A stretch of DNA of 64,000 nucleotides from Pseudidiomarina terrestris (GCF_030466405.1 NZ_JAGGJF010000001.1:434001-498000), one strand, 5' to 3'; counted from the stretch's first letter, positions 46,977 to 60,142 are shown. Translations and numbers: made by a program. The notes: generated from the sequence alone by a model not told the origin.

Positions 46977-47239
46977 TAGTCAGCGTGTCCTGGGCAATCA
47001 ACGTGAGCGTAGTGACGCGCTGGCGTGTCATACTCAACGTGTGACGTTGAAATGGTGATACCACGCGCTTTCTCTTCTGGTGCGTTATCGATCATAGCGA
47101 AGTCTTTCGCTGAACCACCGTAGGTTTTTGCCAATACAGTGGTGATCGCTGCAGTCAGAGTAGTTTTACCATGGTCAACGTGGCCGATTGTACCGACGTT
47201 CACATGCGGTTTCGAACGTTCAAATTTTTCTTTTGACAT
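46055..47239 (-). CDS. tufA: Elongation factor Tu (str operon copy)
   Basis: GTPase that brings aminoacyl-tRNA to the ribosome, 394 residues. G1 is [14 protein letters not shown] (about residues 19-32), G3 is [12 protein letters not shown], and G4 is NKCD. It ends with the conserved [15 protein letters not shown]. It is last in the order rpsL-rpsG-fusA-tuf. The second copy (63079 to beyond the window) is identical in protein over the shared part, with five silent base changes. A hairpin lies between fusA and this gene. Confidence 0.99.
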   Translation of the reverse strand: MSKEKFERSKPHVNVGTIGHVDHGKTTLTAAITTVLAKTYGGSAKDFAMIDNAPEEKARGITISTSHVEYDTPARHYAHVDCPGHADYVKNMITGAAQMDGAILVVAATDGPMPQTREHILLSRQVGVPFIVVFMNKCDMVDDEELLELVEMEVRELLSEYDFPGDDLPVIQGSALKALEGEEQWEAKIIELAEALDSYIPEPERDIDKPFIMPIEDVFSISGRGTVVTGRVERGIVRTGDEVEIVGIKDTTKTIVTGVEMFRKLLDEGRAGENIGALLRGTKRDEIQRGQVLAKPGSITPHTKFEAEVYVLNKEEGGRHTPFFKGYRPQFYFRTTDVTGAVQLPEGVEMVMPGDNLKFVVDLIHPIAMDEGLRFAIREGGRTVGAGVVSKILD

Positions 47240-47260
47240 GACTTTTCCTTAACTTAAGTT

Positions 47261-47288
47261 AAAAGTCCGGTCCCTTAGAGAACCGGAC
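47261..47288 (-). terminator. Weak hairpin between fusA and tuf
   Basis: Arms GTCCGGT (47265-47271) and ACCGGAC (47282-47288) with a 10-base loop, followed on the minus strand by only TTTT. It could attenuate or serve as a processing or stability element. Downstream is a perfect palindrome TTAACTTAAGTTAA (47249-47262), then the tuf ribosome site AAGGA. Confidence 0.4.
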
Positions 47289-47298
47289 CAGACTCTAC

Positions 47299-49422
47299 TT
47301 AATCTTTAGTTTGACGAGCAGCAATAACCTGCTCAGCAATGTTGTTTGGTGCTTCAGCGTACTTCAGGAATTCCATTGCATAAGATGCACGGCCCTGAGT
47401 CTGCGAACGCAGGTCAGTAGCGTAACCGAACATTTCTGATAATGGAACTTGCGCGCGGACTTCTTTCAAATCACCTGCAGCATCTTCCATGCCTTCGATG
47501 ATACCGCGACGACGGTTCAAGTCACCAACTACGTCACCCATGAAATCTTCAGGAGTAACGACTTCGACTTTCATCATCGGCTCTAGAATCGCTGGATTCG
47601 CTTGCAATGCGCCTTTCTTGAACGCCATGCTACCTGCGATTTTAAACGCCATTTCAGAGGAGTCAACATCGTGGTATGAACCATCATACAAGGTTGCCTT
47701 AACGCCGAGTAGCGGGTAACCAGCAAGTACACCATTCTGCATTTGCTCTTGGATACCTTTATCTACCGCAGGAATATATTCCTTCGGTACCACACCACCA
47801 ACGATTTCGTTAACGAATTCGTAGTTTGCGGTCTCTTCGTCAGAAGCATCGAATTCCATCGGCTCGATCTTCAACCAAACGTGACCAAACTGACCACGAC
47901 CACCTGATTGACGTACGAACTTACCTTCAACTTCCACTGGTTTGCGGATAGTTTCACGATAAGCAACCTGCGGTTTACCTACGTTACACTCAACGTTGAA
48001 TTCACGCTTCATACGGTCAACGATGATGTCCAGGTGAAGCTCACCCATACCTGAGATGATCGTTTGACCAGACTCTTCATCGGTTTTCACGCGGAAAGAC
48101 GGATCTTCTGCAGCCAATTTACCTAAAGCAATACCCATTTTTTCCTGGTCAGCTTTAGTTTTTGGTTCTACCGCAACAGAAATTACCGGCTCAGGGAATT
48201 CCATCCGCTCAAGCGTAATAATGTTGTTCGGATCACACAGAGTGTCACCGGTAGTGACGTCTTTCAGGCCGATTGCAGCTGCAATGTCGCCCGCCAGGAT
48301 TTCTTTGATTTCCTGACGATCGTTTGCATGCATCTGAACCATACGACCGATACGCTCACGCTTGCTCTTCACTGGGTTGAAAACAGTATCGCCCTGTTTT
48401 ACTACACCCGAGTAGACGCGTAAGAAAGTCAAAGTACCGACAAACGGGTCAGTTGCGATTTTGAATGCCAATGCTGAAAACGGTTCAGCATCATCAGACT
48501 TACGCACGCCCTCTGACTCATCGTCCAGAATACCGCGAATCGCTTTAACTTCTGTAGGTGACGGTAGGTACTCGATAACAGCATCAAGTACAGCCTGTAC
48601 ACCTTTGTTCTTAAATGCAGAACCACACAAGCACAATACGATTTCGTTGTTCAGTGTACGCTCACGCAGACCAAGCTTGATTTCAGCTTCAGTCAACTCA
48701 CCTTCTTCAAGGTATTTGTTCATCAGCTCTTCGTTAGCTTCAGCTGCTGCTTCAACCAACTCGGCGTGATATTCCTCGGCTTGATCAACCAAATCTGCTG
48801 GGATTGGGTCATAAGTGAAAGTCATACCGGAATCTTCTTCGTTCCAGTTGATCGCTTTCATTTTGATCAAGTCAACAACGCCTTTGAAGTTTTCTTCAGC
48901 ACCAATTGCCAAATGAATTGGCACTGGCGTCGCGTTCAGACGAGCTTTGATCTGCTTAACAACACGCAAGAAGTCCGCACCTGCACGGTCCATCTTGTTA
49001 ACGAAGACCATACGTGGAACTTCGTACTTGTTAGCTTGACGCCAAACAGTTTCTGTTTGCGGCTGCACGCCTGATGATGCACACAGAACAACAACAGCGC
49101 CATCAAGTACACGCAAAGAACGTTCTACTTCAATCGTGAAGTCAACGTGTCCTGGGGTGTCGATGATATTAACGCGGTGTTCTGGGAACTGTGCATCCAT
49201 ACCACGCCAGAAACAGGTAACCGCAGCAGAGGTAATAGTAATACCACGCTCTTGTTCCTGTGCCATCCAGTCGGTGGTTGCTGCACCGTCATGTACCTCA
49301 CCAATTTTGTGAGATAAGCCGGTGTAGAACAACACACGTTCTGTGGTGGTTGTTTTACCTGCGTCTACGTGAGCACAGATACCGATATTACGGTAGCGCT
49401 CAATCGAAGTTTTACGGGCCAT
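47299..49422 (-). CDS. fusA: Elongation factor G
   Basis: Translocation GTPase, 707 residues (E. coli 704). G1 is [15 protein letters not shown] (residues 19-33), G3 is DTPGHVDFT, and G4 is NKMDRAG. Domain IV begins near residue 485, and the protein ends at AARQTKD. It lies 27 bases after rpsG and is followed by tuf in the usual str operon order. Confidence 0.99.
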   Translation of the reverse strand: MARKTSIERYRNIGICAHVDAGKTTTTERVLFYTGLSHKIGEVHDGAATTDWMAQEQERGITITSAAVTCFWRGMDAQFPEHRVNIIDTPGHVDFTIEVERSLRVLDGAVVVLCASSGVQPQTETVWRQANKYEVPRMVFVNKMDRAGADFLRVVKQIKARLNATPVPIHLAIGAEENFKGVVDLIKMKAINWNEEDSGMTFTYDPIPADLVDQAEEYHAELVEAAAEANEELMNKYLEEGELTEAEIKLGLRERTLNNEIVLCLCGSAFKNKGVQAVLDAVIEYLPSPTEVKAIRGILDDESEGVRKSDDAEPFSALAFKIATDPFVGTLTFLRVYSGVVKQGDTVFNPVKSKRERIGRMVQMHANDRQEIKEILAGDIAAAIGLKDVTTGDTLCDPNNIITLERMEFPEPVISVAVEPKTKADQEKMGIALGKLAAEDPSFRVKTDEESGQTIISGMGELHLDIIVDRMKREFNVECNVGKPQVAYRETIRKPVEVEGKFVRQSGGRGQFGHVWLKIEPMEFDASDEETANYEFVNEIVGGVVPKEYIPAVDKGIQEQMQNGVLAGYPLLGVKATLYDGSYHDVDSSEMAFKIAGSMAFKKGALQANPAILEPMMKVEVVTPEDFMGDVVGDLNRRRGIIEGMEDAAGDLKEVRAQVPLSEMFGYATDLRSQTQGRASYAMEFLKYAEAPNNIAEQVIAARQTKD

Positions 49423-49449
49423 AAATTCCTCTTTAGGTTAACTGTGAAT

Positions 49450-49920
49450 TTACCAGCGGTAATGGGCGAACGCTTTGTTCGCTTCGGCCATACGGTGGAC
49501 GTCTTCACGCTTCTTCACAGCAGAGCCTTTATTTTCAGATGCGTCTAGCATTTCACCTGCTAGGCGCTGAGCCATGGATTTTTCACCCCGAGTACGCGCG
49601 GCATCAACTAACCAACGCATAGCCAGTGCATTACGACGCACCGGACGAACTTCTACTGGTACCTGGTAAGTTGAACCACCAACGCGGCGCGACTTAACCT
49701 CTACCGTAGGACGTACGTTGTCCAATGCTGTTTCAAATACTTCTAAGTGCTCTTTCTTGGTCTTTTCAGCCATGATGTCTAAAGCACCGTAGATAATATG
49801 TTCTGCGACAGATTTTTTGCCGTCTACCATGACGACATTGATAAATTTAGCCAACAACTCTGATCCGAACTTAGGATCCGGCAGGATTTTACGTTGACCA
49901 ATGACGCGTCTTCTAGGCAT
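49450..49920 (-). CDS. rpsG: 30S ribosomal protein S7
   Basis: Primary 16S rRNA-binding protein of the small subunit head, 156 residues. It opens [20 protein letters not shown] and contains [16 protein letters not shown], both typical of S7. In E. coli S7 represses its own operon by binding the rpsL-rpsG spacer. Here that spacer (49921-49997) is 77 bases and could hold a similar site, but I have not identified its structure. Confidence 0.98.
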   Translation of the reverse strand: MPRRRVIGQRKILPDPKFGSELLAKFINVVMVDGKKSVAEHIIYGALDIMAEKTKKEHLEVFETALDNVRPTVEVKSRRVGGSTYQVPVEVRPVRRNALAMRWLVDAARTRGEKSMAQRLAGEMLDASENKGSAVKKREDVHRMAEANKAFAHYRW

Positions 49921-49997
49921 CTTAATATTCTCCGGTTATTTCAGGGTTACCCCAAAACTAAAAATTTACAGTGTTTGGCCTTACTAACGGAGAACCG

Positions 49998-50372
49998 TTA
50001 AGACTTGGGCCGCTTCGCGCCGTACTTCGAACGGCCTTGACGCCGATCGTTTACGCCAGCGCAGTCAAGCGCACCGCGCACTGTGTGATAACGTACACCT
50101 GGCAAGTCTTTTACACGGCCGCCGCGAATCAATACGACAGAGTGTTCTTGCAGGTTGTGACCTTCACCACCGATGTACGAAGATACTTCGTAACCATTGG
50201 TCAAACGCACACGGCATACTTTACGTAGCGCTGAGTTTGGCTTTTTCGGGGTGGTTGTATAAACACGGGTACATACACCGCGTTTCTGTGGGCAAGCCTC
50301 AAGCGCCGGAACGTTGCTCTTAACAACCGGCTTTTGACGACCTTTGCGCACCAGCTGATTAACTGTTGCCAT
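49998..50372 (-). CDS. rpsL: 30S ribosomal protein S12
   Basis: Decoding-centre ribosomal protein, 124 residues. It opens [19 protein letters not shown] and ends YGAKRPKS. The loops [15 protein letters not shown] and [13 protein letters not shown] have the wild-type lysines at the two sites where changes give streptomycin resistance. First gene of the str operon, with a strong promoter about 95-123 bases upstream. Confidence 0.99.
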   Translation of the reverse strand: MATVNQLVRKGRQKPVVKSNVPALEACPQKRGVCTRVYTTTPKKPNSALRKVCRVRLTNGYEVSSYIGGEGHNLQEHSVVLIRGGRVKDLPGVRYHTVRGALDCAGVNDRRQGRSKYGAKRPKS

Positions 50373-50466
50373 TCAATACTCCTGATTTTGTTGATGTCGC
50401 TCAACAGAGTGAAAATCCAAGTTTCCCTGCACCACGGGCTAAATGCCCTAGATATAGGGAGGCCGA

Positions 50467-50495
50467 ATTTTAATGGTCAATAATTGGACTGTCAA
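50467..50495 (-). promoter_or_regulatory. Strong sigma-70 promoter of the str operon
   Basis: On the minus strand, TTGACA (50490-50495), a 17-base spacer and TAAAAT (50467-50472). The bases after the -10 read TTCGGCCTCCC, a GC-rich discriminator typical of growth-rate and stringent control. The 301-base gap between rpsL and rpoC holds this promoter, the rpoC terminator (50618-50649) and a leader; nothing else was recognised. Confidence 0.85.
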
Positions 50496-50617
50496 GGAAA
50501 AGCGGTGATTGGAGGAAAGCGGGTGCTGCTATTTTGCCCTGGTTGGGTCACTAAGTAGATGTTGTGTCTCACCATTCATTAGCGAATGCCATTTTACCAC
50601 AGTTCTTCATTCGGCAA

Positions 50618-50649
50618 ATAAAAAAGGCCAGCCGATAAAACGGCTGGCC
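50618..50649 (-). terminator. Intrinsic terminator of the rpoBC operon
   Basis: Minus strand: stem GGCCAGCCG, six-base loop TTTTAT, stem CGGCTGGCC (positions 50626-50649), followed by a T-run. A 9-base GC-rich stem 25 bases after the rpoC stop. Confidence 0.92.
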
Positions 50650-50673
50650 TCTCATATCACAAGCTACGAACGC

Positions 50674-53600
50674 TTATTCTGCGTTATCGCCGCTGTCCTT
50701 TTCTTCGTTGCCGAAGTTCAGAGCATCTGCCAATTGCTGTTCTGCTTCTTCTGCAGTCAGCTTCGGCGCAGCTTCACCCTGACCCAGTGCTTCCATGCGC
50801 TTGCGCGCACGTTCGCGGTGGTAGGCGAAACCTGTACCCGCAGGGATCAGGCGACCCACGATAACGTTCTCTTTCAGACCACGTAACGGATCCTGCTTAC
50901 CTTGTACGGCAGCTTCGGTCAGTACGCGCGTCGTTTCCTGGAACGATGCCGCAGAGATGAATGACTCCGTCGACAATGACGCTTTGGTAATACCAAGCAA
51001 TTGACGCTCATAAGTCGCTGGCAGCTTGCCATCTGCCTCAGCTTTCGCATTGGCAGCAAGCACTTCAGACAGCTCCATCATTTCGCCTTCAAGCAGCTCC
51101 GTTTCACCTGGGTTCAAGATAATCGCTTTACGCAACATCTGACGCACGATGGTCTCGATGTGCTTATCGTTAATCTTAACACCCTGCAAACGGTAAACTT
51201 CCTGAACTTCGTTAACGATATAGTTTGCCAACGCGCTTACGCCACGCAGACGCAGAATATCGTGTGGCGCCTCTGGACCATCAGCAATAACTTCACCTTT
51301 GGTCACTGATTCACCTTCGAAGATGTTTAGCTGACGATGCTTAGGAATCATCTCTTCGTATTGATCATTACCATCATGTGGCATGATCAACAGACGACGC
51401 TTGCCTTTCGTCTCTTTACCGAAACTCACGGTACCCGTGACTTCTGCCAAAATTGCTGGCTCTTTCGGACGACGTGCTTCGAACAAGTCGGCAACCCGTG
51501 GCAGACCACCGGTGATGTCGCGAGTCTTCGAACCTTCTTGCGGAATCCGCGCAACTGTATCACCAACTTTCACCTCAGCATTATCTTCGAGGTTAATGAT
51601 GGCATTACCTGGTAAGAAGTACTGCGCTGGCATATCGGTGTCAGCAATGTTGACATCCTTGCCTTTCGCATCGACCAGCTTAACCATCGGCCGCATGTCT
51701 TTACCGGCACTTGTACGCTGACCTGTTTCCAGTACAACGATACTTGACAGACCGGTCAGTTCATCGGTTTGACGGGTCATGGTGACGCCATCAATCAAAT
51801 CAACAAACTTCAGACGACCTGCTACCTCGGTGACGATTGGGTGCGTGTGCGGATCCCAGTTCGCTACGATTTCGCCAGCTTCGACGGTATCGCCTTCATT
51901 CTTCTTCAGCACTGCACCGTAAGGTACTTTGTAGCGCTCACGCTCACGGCCGAACTCATCAATAAGGGTCAGTTCAGTTGAACGCGAGGTGATTACAATG
52001 TGGTCATCGCTGTTGGTAACGTACTTAGCGTTATGCAACTTCAATGTACCTTTGTTCTTCACCTGAATGTTGTTGGCGGCTGAGTCACGTGATGCTGCAC
52101 CACCGATGTGGAAGGTACGCATCGTTAACTGAGTACCTGGCTCACCGATAGACTGGGCAGCGATAACACCTACTGCTTCACCTTGGTTGACCAGATGTCC
52201 GCGCGCCAAATCACGACCATAACAGTTGGCACATACGCCGAAGTCTGTATCACAGGTAATGACCGAGCGAACTTTAACTTCGTCGATTGAGTTCTGTTCC
52301 AACACGTCACACATCTTCTCATCAAGAAGCGTATTACGGCCGATCAGAACGTCGTTACTGCCAGGGGCAAGCACGTCATCACAAACCACACGACCGAGGA
52401 CACGTTCACGTAGTGGCTCAACGATATCACCGCCTTCGATCAATGGTTTGATGAAGAGGCCATCGTGGGTACCACAGTCTTCCTGAACGATAACAACGTC
52501 CTGCGCAACGTCGACGAGTCGACGGGTCAGGTAACCTGAGTTCGCTGTTTTCAGAGCCGTATCCGCCAAACCTTTACGCGCACCGTGCGTCGAGATGAAG
52601 TACTGAAGTACGTTCAAACCTTCGCGGAAGTTCGCGGTAATCGGCGTTTCGATGATGGAGCCGTCCGGCTTCGCCATCAGACCACGCATACCCGCCAACT
52701 GACGAATCTGAGCAGGGCTACCACGAGCGCCTGAATCAGCCATCATGTAGACCGAGTTAAACGAGTCTTGCTGTTCTTCTTCGCCTTTTGCGTTGATAAC
52801 AGTTTCTTTCGACAGGTTTTCCATCATTGCCTTAGAAACTTTCTCATTCGCAGTCGACCAGATATCGATAACTTTGTTGTATTTCTCGCCTGCGGTAACC
52901 AAGCCTTGCTCGAACTGTTCCTGAATCTCCGCAACTTCTTCTTCAGCTGCGTCGATGATCTCTTTCTTCGCATCAGGAATAACCATGTCATCGATACCTA
53001 CCGATGCACCTGCAACCATTGCGTAATGGAAACCGGTGTACATGATTTGGTCAGCAAAAATTACCGTCGGCTTCAAGCCGATGTCACGATACGAGCGATT
53101 CAACAAGCGACCGATTTGCTTTTTGCCCATCGACTGGTTGATCATTTCGAACGGCATGCCTTCAGGAAGAATCAGCGACAGAATGGCACGACCAACAGTC
53201 GTGTCATAAATCGTCGTTAATTCACTACGCTCGCCTTCTTCACTGATCAGCACTTCGTCTAAACGCACTTTAACGCGCGCATGCAATTCAGTCGCACCAG
53301 TACGGTAAGCTTTTTCAGCTTCCTTGGCGTTCTTGAAGATCATGCCCTCGCCTTTAGCGTTAATCTTTTCGCGCGTCATGTAGTACAGACCCAAGACCAC
53401 GTCCTGTGAAGGAACGATGATCGGATCACCACTGGCAGGTGACAAGATGTTGTTGGTCGACATCATCAGGGCACGAGCTTCAAGCTGCGCTTCGAGTGTT
53501 AACGGCAAGTGGACGGCCATTTGGTCACCGTCAAAGTCAGCGTTATAGGCCGCACACACCAATGGGTGCAACTGAATCGCTTTACCTTCGATCAGGACAG

Positions 53601-54915
53601 GCTCGAACGCCTGGATACCCAAACGGTGCAAAGTTGGTGCACGGTTGAGCATCACTGGGTGTTCTTTGATCACTTCGTCCAGCACGTCCCACACTTCCGG
53701 GATTTCGCGCTCTACCATTTTCTTGGCAGCCTTAATGGTGGTCGCTAAACCGCGGCCTTCAAGCTTGCCGTAGATGAATGGCTTGAATAACTCCAGGGCC
53801 ATTTTCTTAGGTAGACCACACTGGTGTAAGCGTAACTTAGGACCAACAGTGATAACTGAACGGCCTGAGTAATCGACCCGCTTACCCAACAGGTTTTGAC
53901 GGAAACGACCTTGTTTACCTTTAATCATATCCGCAAGTGACTTCAATGGACGCTTATTGGTGCCGGTAATGGCACGGCCACGACGGCCGTTATCCAACAA
54001 TGCATCCACTGCTTCTTGCAGCATACGCTTTTCGTTACGTACGATAATGTCCGGTGCTGCCAGATCTAACAAACGCTTCAGGCGGTTGTTACGGTTGATA
54101 ACACGACGGTACAAATCGTTCAGGTCTGAGGTTGCGAAACGGCCACCATCCAGCGGTACCAAAGGACGTAAATCCGGTGGCAGCACAGGCAGCACTTTCA
54201 GGATCATCCACTCGGGCTTATTGCCTGACTGGTGGAATGATTCCAGCAACTTCAAACGCTTGCTAATTTTCTTACGTTTGGTTTCTGAGTTGGTTTCTGG
54301 CAGCTCTTCACGCAAGGTTTTGATATCCGCTTCGATATCAATATGCTTGAGTAAGCTCAGTACCGCTTCAGCACCCATTTTTGCTTCGAACTCGTCGCCA
54401 TTTTCTTCTAACGAATCAAGGTACTCGTCTTCAGTCAGAATTTGGCCACGCTCAAGCGATGTCATACCGCCTTCGGTAACGACATAAGATTCGAAATACA
54501 ATACCCGCTCGATATCACGCAAGGTCATATCCAGCATCAAGCCGATGCGGCTTGGCAATGATTTCAGGAACCAGATGTGCGCAACTGGGCTCGCCAGTTC
54601 AATGTGACCCATACGCTCACGACGGACCTTGGTCAGGGTGACTTCAACGCCACACTTCTCACAGATCACACCGCGGTGCTTCAAGCGCTTGTACTTACCG
54701 CACAAGCACTCGTAGTCTTTTACCGGGCCAAAAATACGCGCACAGAACAGACCATCACGCTCAGGCTTGAACGTACGATAGTTGATCGTTTCTGGCTTTT
54801 TCACTTCACCGAAAGACCAGCTGCGGATCATGTCCGGAGAAGCAAGTCCGATGCGAATCGCATCGAACTCTTCAGTCTGATTTAACGGCTTTAAAAACTT
54901 TAATAAGTCTTTCAC
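50674..54915 (-). CDS. rpoC: RNA polymerase beta' subunit
   Basis: 1413 residues (E. coli 1407). The N-terminal zinc site is [20 protein letters not shown]. The catalytic magnesium site is NADFDGDQM. The second zinc site is [19 protein letters not shown]. The protein ends with an acidic tail [11 protein letters not shown]. It follows rpoB after 35 bases and ends before a strong terminator. Confidence 0.99.
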   Translation of the reverse strand: MKDLLKFLKPLNQTEEFDAIRIGLASPDMIRSWSFGEVKKPETINYRTFKPERDGLFCARIFGPVKDYECLCGKYKRLKHRGVICEKCGVEVTLTKVRRERMGHIELASPVAHIWFLKSLPSRIGLMLDMTLRDIERVLYFESYVVTEGGMTSLERGQILTEDEYLDSLEENGDEFEAKMGAEAVLSLLKHIDIEADIKTLREELPETNSETKRKKISKRLKLLESFHQSGNKPEWMILKVLPVLPPDLRPLVPLDGGRFATSDLNDLYRRVINRNNRLKRLLDLAAPDIIVRNEKRMLQEAVDALLDNGRRGRAITGTNKRPLKSLADMIKGKQGRFRQNLLGKRVDYSGRSVITVGPKLRLHQCGLPKKMALELFKPFIYGKLEGRGLATTIKAAKKMVEREIPEVWDVLDEVIKEHPVMLNRAPTLHRLGIQAFEPVLIEGKAIQLHPLVCAAYNADFDGDQMAVHLPLTLEAQLEARALMMSTNNILSPASGDPIIVPSQDVVLGLYYMTREKINAKGEGMIFKNAKEAEKAYRTGATELHARVKVRLDEVLISEEGERSELTTIYDTTVGRAILSLILPEGMPFEMINQSMGKKQIGRLLNRSYRDIGLKPTVIFADQIMYTGFHYAMVAGASVGIDDMVIPDAKKEIIDAAEEEVAEIQEQFEQGLVTAGEKYNKVIDIWSTANEKVSKAMMENLSKETVINAKGEEEQQDSFNSVYMMADSGARGSPAQIRQLAGMRGLMAKPDGSIIETPITANFREGLNVLQYFISTHGARKGLADTALKTANSGYLTRRLVDVAQDVVIVQEDCGTHDGLFIKPLIEGGDIVEPLRERVLGRVVCDDVLAPGSNDVLIGRNTLLDEKMCDVLEQNSIDEVKVRSVITCDTDFGVCANCYGRDLARGHLVNQGEAVGVIAAQSIGEPGTQLTMRTFHIGGAASRDSAANNIQVKNKGTLKLHNAKYVTNSDDHIVITSRSTELTLIDEFGRERERYKVPYGAVLKKNEGDTVEAGEIVANWDPHTHPIVTEVAGRLKFVDLIDGVTMTRQTDELTGLSSIVVLETGQRTSAGKDMRPMVKLVDAKGKDVNIADTDMPAQYFLPGNAIINLEDNAEVKVGDTVARIPQEGSKTRDITGGLPRVADLFEARRPKEPAILAEVTGTVSFGKETKGKRRLLIMPHDGNDQYEEMIPKHRQLNIFEGESVTKGEVIADGPEAPHDILRLRGVSALANYIVNEVQEVYRLQGVKINDKHIETIVRQMLRKAIILNPGETELLEGEMMELSEVLAANAKAEADGKLPATYERQLLGITKASLSTESFISAASFQETTRVLTEAAVQGKQDPLRGLKENVIVGRLIPAGTGFAYHRERARKRMEALGQGEAAPKLTAEEAEQQLADALNFGNEEKDSGDNAE

Positions 54916-54950
54916 GATTTATCTCCTGGCAATTAGCGTCCGGTGTGGTC

Positions 54951-57900
54951 TCAGTCTTGGTCCAACTCAATGTTGATACCGAGCGAGCGGATTTCCTTCA
55001 GCAATACGTTGAAGGACTCCGGCATACCTGCTTCCATCCGCAAGTCGTTGTCGACAATGTTTTTGTACATCTTCGTCCGACCATTTACGTCGTCCGACTT
55101 CACCGTCAACATTTCTTGCAAGGTGTACGCAGCACCGTATGCTTCCAATGCCCAGACTTCCATCTCACCGAAGCGCTGGCCACCGAACTGAGCTTTACCA
55201 CCCAACGGCTGTTGGGTAACCAAGCTGTACGAACCGGTCGAACGTGCGTGCATCTTGTCATCAACCAAGTGGTTAAGTTTCAACATGTACATGTAACCGA
55301 CGGTTACATCACGCTCAAAGCGCTCACCAGTACGCCCGTCATACAAAGTGATCTGGCCAGACTCTGGCAAATCACCCAGTTTCAGGAGTTCTTTAATTTC
55401 ACTTTCTACAGCACCATCGAAAACTGGCGTTGCGGTCGGCAGACCTTTCTTCAAGTTGGTCGCAAGACGCATAACTTCGTCATCGCTAAACTCGCTGATC
55501 TGAACGTCCTGACGCGTTGAACCCAGGTCATAGACCTTTTGCAGGAACTCACGCATCTCTGCCACTTTCGCTTGCTGCTTCATCATTTTTTCGATCTTGG
55601 TACCGATACCACGAGCAGCAAAACCTAAGTGCGTCTCAAGGATCTGACCGATGTTCATACGCGAAGGTACGCCCAACGGGTTAAGTACGATATCGACAGG
55701 ATTACCATCAGCATCATAAGGCATGTCTTCAACCGGTTGGATGGTTGAGATAACACCTTTGTTACCGTGACGTCCAGCAAGCTTATCACCTGGTTGGATG
55801 CGACGACGGACTGCCAGGTAAACCTTAACAATCTTCAATACGCCTGGGGCAAGGTCATCACCCTGGGTGATCTTGCGGCGCTTGTTTTCAAACTTGTCAT
55901 CGAAATCGGTGCGCAGTTCTTCATACTGCTGAGCGATCTGCTCAAGCTGCAGCTGGGCATCTTCATTCTTCAAGTTCTGCGTTAACCATTTGCTCTGCTC
56001 CAGACCGGCCAGCTTTGACTCATCAAAACCGTTCGCCAGCAACAGGCTACGTGCACGCTCGTAGATACCACGCTCAAGAATCTTGAATTCGTCAGTTAAG
56101 TCTTTCTTGACTTGTTCCAACTGCATATTCTCGATATCAAGTGCGCGCTTGTCTTTCTCTACGCCGTCACGGGTGAACACCTGAACGTCGATAACAGTAC
56201 CCGTGACACCATTAGGCACACGTAATGAACTGTCTTTTACGTCAGATGCTTTTTCACCAAAAATAGCTCGCAATAGCTTCTCTTCAGGCGTCAGCTGGGT
56301 TTCACCTTTAGGCGTTACCTTACCGACCAGAATATCACCACCGTTGACTTCGGCACCGACGTAAACAACACCTGACTCATCAAGTTTGTTCAACGCTGAC
56401 TCACCAACGTTTGGAATATCAGAAGAAATTTCTTCCGCGCCAAGTTTAGTATCACGGGCAACACAGCTCAGTTCCTGAATGTGAATGGTGGTTAAGCGGT
56501 CTTCTTGTACCACTCGCTCCGAGATCAAGATTGAATCCTCGAAGTTGTAACCATTCCATGGCATGAATGCCACGCGCAAGTTCTGACCCAATGCCAGCTC
56601 ACCCATGTCCGTAGACGGACCATCGGCCAGTACGTCACCACGAATTACCGGCTCACCAACATTGACGGTCGGGGTCTGGTTAATACAGGTGTTCTGGTTC
56701 GAACGGGTGTACTTCACAAGGTTATAGATATCGATACCGGCTTCGCCAGGTACCATTTCTTCTTCATTGACTTTAACAACGATACGGCTCGCATCGACTT
56801 TGTCGACCACACCACCACGCTTGGCGACTACGGTTACACCCGAGTCAACAGCTACAGTGCGCTCAATACCAGTACCTACCAGCGGCTTATCAGCACGCAG
56901 AGTTGGCACGGCCTGGCGTTGCATGTTCGAACCCATCAACGCACGGTTCGCATCATCGTGTTCAAGGAATGGAATCAAGCTCGCAGCGATCGAAACGATC
57001 TGTTGCGGCGCAACGTCCATATACTGAACTTGTTCTTTCGACATCAGGGTAAATTCGTTCTTATGACGACACGGCACCAGGTCTTCGACCAATTCACCTT
57101 TGTCATTCAAAGCAACGTTTGCCTGTGCGATAACGTACTGACCTTCTTCGATCGCTGATAAGTAATCAACATCGTCAGTCACGACACCATTGTCGATACG
57201 GCGATATGGCGTCTCGAGGAAACCATACTCGTTGGTGCGCGCAAAGGTCGACAAAGAGTTAATCAGACCGATGTTTGGACCTTCAGGAGTCTCAATCGGA
57301 CACACTCGACCGTAATGCGTTGGATGCACATCTCGAACTTCGAAACCAGCGCGCTCACGCGTCAAACCACCCGGACCTAAGGCAGAAATACGACGCTTGT
57401 GCGTGACTTCTGACAACGGGTTATTCTGATCCATAAACTGCGACAACTGGCTGGAACCAAAGAACTCTTTTACCGCAGCACTAATAGGCTTGGCGTTAAT
57501 CAAGTCTTGTGGCATTACCGCATCCAGATCACCCAGGCTCAGGCGCTCTTTTACTGCACGTTCTACACGTACCAGACCAACCCGGAACTGGTTCTCCGCC
57601 ATCTCACCCACAGAGCGGATACGACGGTTACCCAAGTGGTCAATATCGTCCACTTCATCGATGCCGTTACGGATTTCGATCAGCTTACGCATGACTTCGA
57701 TGATGTCTTCTTTGGTCAGGGTACCTGAACCGGTCAGATCATCACGACCCAGACGACGATTGAACTTCATCCGACCTACCGCCGATAAATCGTAACGGTC
57801 ATCACTGAAGAATAAGTTGTCGAACAAGGCTTCCGCTGCTTCTTTCGTAGGTGGCTCACCTGGGCGCATCATACGATAGATTTCAACCAGCGCTTCCATA

Positions 57901-58979
57901 CGGTTGTTGCTTGGATCAATACGCAGCGTCTCGCTCATGTACGGACCATGATCCAGGTCGTTCACGAACAAGGTTTCAAATTTCTTGAAGCCTGCTTCAC
58001 GTAATTCAGCTAACAATTCCAGCGTCAGTTCGGCGTTCGCTTCGGCGACCACTTCACCGGTTTTCTTATTGACGTAATCCTTCGCTAGTACTTTACCGAC
58101 CAGATATTCTAATGGAACTTCCATCTCTGGCTGATTCAGGCTTTCGATCTGTTTGATATGACGCGCAGTAATACGACGTCCTTTATCCACGATCACTTCG
58201 CCGTCATCGTTTTTAATATCAAACTTCGCAGTTTCGCCGCGTAAACGCTCTGGCACTAACTGCATAAATACTTTCTTACCACGGAACTGGAAGTACGTGG
58301 TATCGAAGAACATCTCAAGGATTTCTTCAGTGGTGTACTCGAGGGCACGCAAAATGATCGACGCCGGTAATTTACGACGACGGTCAATACGTACGAATAC
58401 GTTGTCTTTCGGGTCAAATTCAAAATCCAACCACGAACCACGGTATGGGATCACACGTGCGTTGTAGAGCACTTTACCTGACGAATGGGTTTTACCCTTG
58501 TCATGGTCAAAGAACACGCCCGGCGAACGGTGCAACTGAGAAACGATAACGCGCTCGGTACCGTTAATAACAAAAGTACCATTCTCGGTCATGAGCGGAA
58601 TTTCGCCCATGTACACTTCTTGCTCGCGCATATCTTTTACGGTACCTGCCGCTGCTTCTTTATCATAAAGAACCAGACGCAGTTTTACTCGCAATGGAGC
58701 AGAATAGGTAATACCGCGAATTTGACATTCTTTCACGTCAAATACCGGCTCACCAAGACGATAGCTCACATATTGCAGTTCCGAATTGCCTGAATACGCA
58801 GTAATCGGAAATACTGAGCTAAAAGCTGCTTCCAGACCGTTGTTGCCTTCTGGATCCAGCTCAATGAATTTTTTAAATGAATCTAATTGGATTGACAGCA
58901 GGTATGGCACTTCAAGTACATGAGGCCGCTTACCAAAATCCTTGCGAATACGTTTTTTCTCAGAGTAGGAGTACGCCAT
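54951..58979 (-). CDS. rpoB: RNA polymerase beta subunit
   Basis: 1342 residues, equal to E. coli. It opens [19 protein letters not shown]. The rifampicin pocket reads [20 protein letters not shown] then [10 protein letters not shown], i.e. wild type at the common resistance positions. Near the end, [19 protein letters not shown] is the conserved C-terminal block. Upstream is a 216-base spacer with a strong terminator hairpin after rplL. Confidence 0.99.
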   Translation of the reverse strand: MAYSYSEKKRIRKDFGKRPHVLEVPYLLSIQLDSFKKFIELDPEGNNGLEAAFSSVFPITAYSGNSELQYVSYRLGEPVFDVKECQIRGITYSAPLRVKLRLVLYDKEAAAGTVKDMREQEVYMGEIPLMTENGTFVINGTERVIVSQLHRSPGVFFDHDKGKTHSSGKVLYNARVIPYRGSWLDFEFDPKDNVFVRIDRRRKLPASIILRALEYTTEEILEMFFDTTYFQFRGKKVFMQLVPERLRGETAKFDIKNDDGEVIVDKGRRITARHIKQIESLNQPEMEVPLEYLVGKVLAKDYVNKKTGEVVAEANAELTLELLAELREAGFKKFETLFVNDLDHGPYMSETLRIDPSNNRMEALVEIYRMMRPGEPPTKEAAEALFDNLFFSDDRYDLSAVGRMKFNRRLGRDDLTGSGTLTKEDIIEVMRKLIEIRNGIDEVDDIDHLGNRRIRSVGEMAENQFRVGLVRVERAVKERLSLGDLDAVMPQDLINAKPISAAVKEFFGSSQLSQFMDQNNPLSEVTHKRRISALGPGGLTRERAGFEVRDVHPTHYGRVCPIETPEGPNIGLINSLSTFARTNEYGFLETPYRRIDNGVVTDDVDYLSAIEEGQYVIAQANVALNDKGELVEDLVPCRHKNEFTLMSKEQVQYMDVAPQQIVSIAASLIPFLEHDDANRALMGSNMQRQAVPTLRADKPLVGTGIERTVAVDSGVTVVAKRGGVVDKVDASRIVVKVNEEEMVPGEAGIDIYNLVKYTRSNQNTCINQTPTVNVGEPVIRGDVLADGPSTDMGELALGQNLRVAFMPWNGYNFEDSILISERVVQEDRLTTIHIQELSCVARDTKLGAEEISSDIPNVGESALNKLDESGVVYVGAEVNGGDILVGKVTPKGETQLTPEEKLLRAIFGEKASDVKDSSLRVPNGVTGTVIDVQVFTRDGVEKDKRALDIENMQLEQVKKDLTDEFKILERGIYERARSLLLANGFDESKLAGLEQSKWLTQNLKNEDAQLQLEQIAQQYEELRTDFDDKFENKRRKITQGDDLAPGVLKIVKVYLAVRRRIQPGDKLAGRHGNKGVISTIQPVEDMPYDADGNPVDIVLNPLGVPSRMNIGQILETHLGFAARGIGTKIEKMMKQQAKVAEMREFLQKVYDLGSTRQDVQISEFSDDEVMRLATNLKKGLPTATPVFDGAVESEIKELLKLGDLPESGQITLYDGRTGERFERDVTVGYMYMLKLNHLVDDKMHARSTGSYSLVTQQPLGGKAQFGGQRFGEMEVWALEAYGAAYTLQEMLTVKSDDVNGRTKMYKNIVDNDLRMEAGMPESFNVLLKEIRSLGINIELDQD

Positions 58980-59126
58980 GGGGTTCCTCAGCTAGCTGAT
59001 TGATGACCCTAACCACCGGGGAGTCGATGGTTAAAAACAAGCTTTTTAACGACTTGTCGTTCCCGTTTTTGTCACCGCGAGCATGCACCCCAATAACGGG
59101 CAAAAATGATACATGCTTAACAGCGC

Positions 59127-59158
59127 AAAAAGCCTGGTGACTCAAAAAGTCACCAGGC
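59127..59158 (-). terminator. Terminator/attenuator between rplL and rpoB
   Basis: Minus strand: GCCTGGTGACT, loop TTTTG, AGTCACCAGGC (59132-59158), then TTTTT. The stem is 11 bases and perfect. In E. coli an attenuator in this spacer lowers rpoBC expression relative to the ribosomal genes; the position here is the same. The rest of 58980-59195 holds no recognised gene. Confidence 0.9.
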
Positions 59159-59195
59159 CCAGGCCTAATTGGCCAAGTTTTTTGTATGCAGTTGT

Positions 59196-59570
59196 TTATT
59201 TAATTTCAACTTCTGCACCAGCTTCTTCAAGCTGCTTCTTCAGTGCTTCAGCTTCGTCTTTGTTGATGCCTTCTTTAACGGCAACAGGTGCAGACTCAAC
59301 CATAGCTTTTGCTTCTTTCAGGCCAAGACCAGTTGCGCTGCGAACTGCTTTGATCGCGCCAACTTTGTTTGAGCCCGCTGCTTTCAACACAACGTCGAAT
59401 TCAGTTTGTTCTTCAGCAGCTTCAGCAGCGGCAGCTGGACCAGCAGCTACTGCAACAGAAGCAGATGCGTCAACACCAAACTTTTCTTCTGCAGCTTCAA
59501 TCAACTCAACCAGTTCCATAACTGGCATTTCAGCGATTGCATTCAAAATATCATCTTTAGTAAGAGCCAT
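59196..59570 (-). CDS. rplL: 50S ribosomal protein L7/L12
   Basis: Stalk protein of 124 residues. It has an N-terminal dimerisation helix region ([20 protein letters not shown]), an alanine-rich hinge (about residues 38-52) and a C-terminal domain with [20 protein letters not shown]. It lies 53 bases after rplJ. Confidence 0.99.
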   Translation of the reverse strand: MALTKDDILNAIAEMPVMELVELIEAAEEKFGVDASASVAVAAGPAAAAEAAEEQTEFDVVLKAAGSNKVGAIKAVRSATGLGLKEAKAMVESAPVAVKEGINKDEAEALKKQLEEAGAEVEIK

Positions 59571-59623
59571 AACTCTAAACTCCTGGGTTATAAATTACAA
59601 AAAATTGGTTAATAAAACCGTCT

Positions 59624-60142
59624 CTATTTAGCGTCTTTAATTGCCGCCAACACCCGCACAAATTTAGTAGGAACTTCGTTAACTGTACGAACGAACTTAC
59701 TAACAGGTGCTTTGAAGGTGGCCAGCAATTTCGCCAATGCTTCGTCACGCGTCGGAAGAGATGCAACTGCATCAAGTTTATCTGCACCCATCACACCGTT
59801 ACCGATATGCAGGGCAGTTACTTTAAGGTGCTTGTTTGCTTTAGCGAAATCTTTGAACAGACGCGCAGAAGCGCCTGGTGCGTCCAAAGAAAAGCCGTAA
59901 ACAAGTGGGCCTTTCAGTACTTCGTCCATGTCGTTAAACTGCGTACCTTCAAAGGCACGTTTCGCAAGCGTATTCCGAATAACTTTCAGATATACACCTT
60001 GCTCACGCGCTTGACGGCGCAGCACGGTCATGTCCGCAACTTCCATACCGCGATACTCAGCAACAGCGACGGATAGAGCGTTTGAAGCAACTTCGTTAAC
60101 TTCTTTAACGATTGCTTTTTTTGCTGCTAAACCTAGTGCCAC
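59624..60142 (-). CDS. rplJ: 50S ribosomal protein L10
   Basis: Base of the L7/L12 stalk, 172 residues (E. coli 165). The frame is open further upstream (to 60196), but the conserved N-terminus [18 protein letters not shown] starts at a GTG (60140-60142). GAGGTGA stands six bases before it. GTG is therefore chosen as the start, and the upstream 18 codons belong to the regulatory leader. The [18 protein letters not shown] block is typical of L10. Confidence 0.97.
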   Translation of the reverse strand: MALGLAAKKAIVKEVNEVASNALSVAVAEYRGMEVADMTVLRRQAREQGVYLKVIRNTLAKRAFEGTQFNDMDEVLKGPLVYGFSLDAPGASARLFKDFAKANKHLKVTALHIGNGVMGADKLDAVASLPTRDEALAKLLATFKAPVSKFVRTVNEVPTKFVRVLAAIKDAK

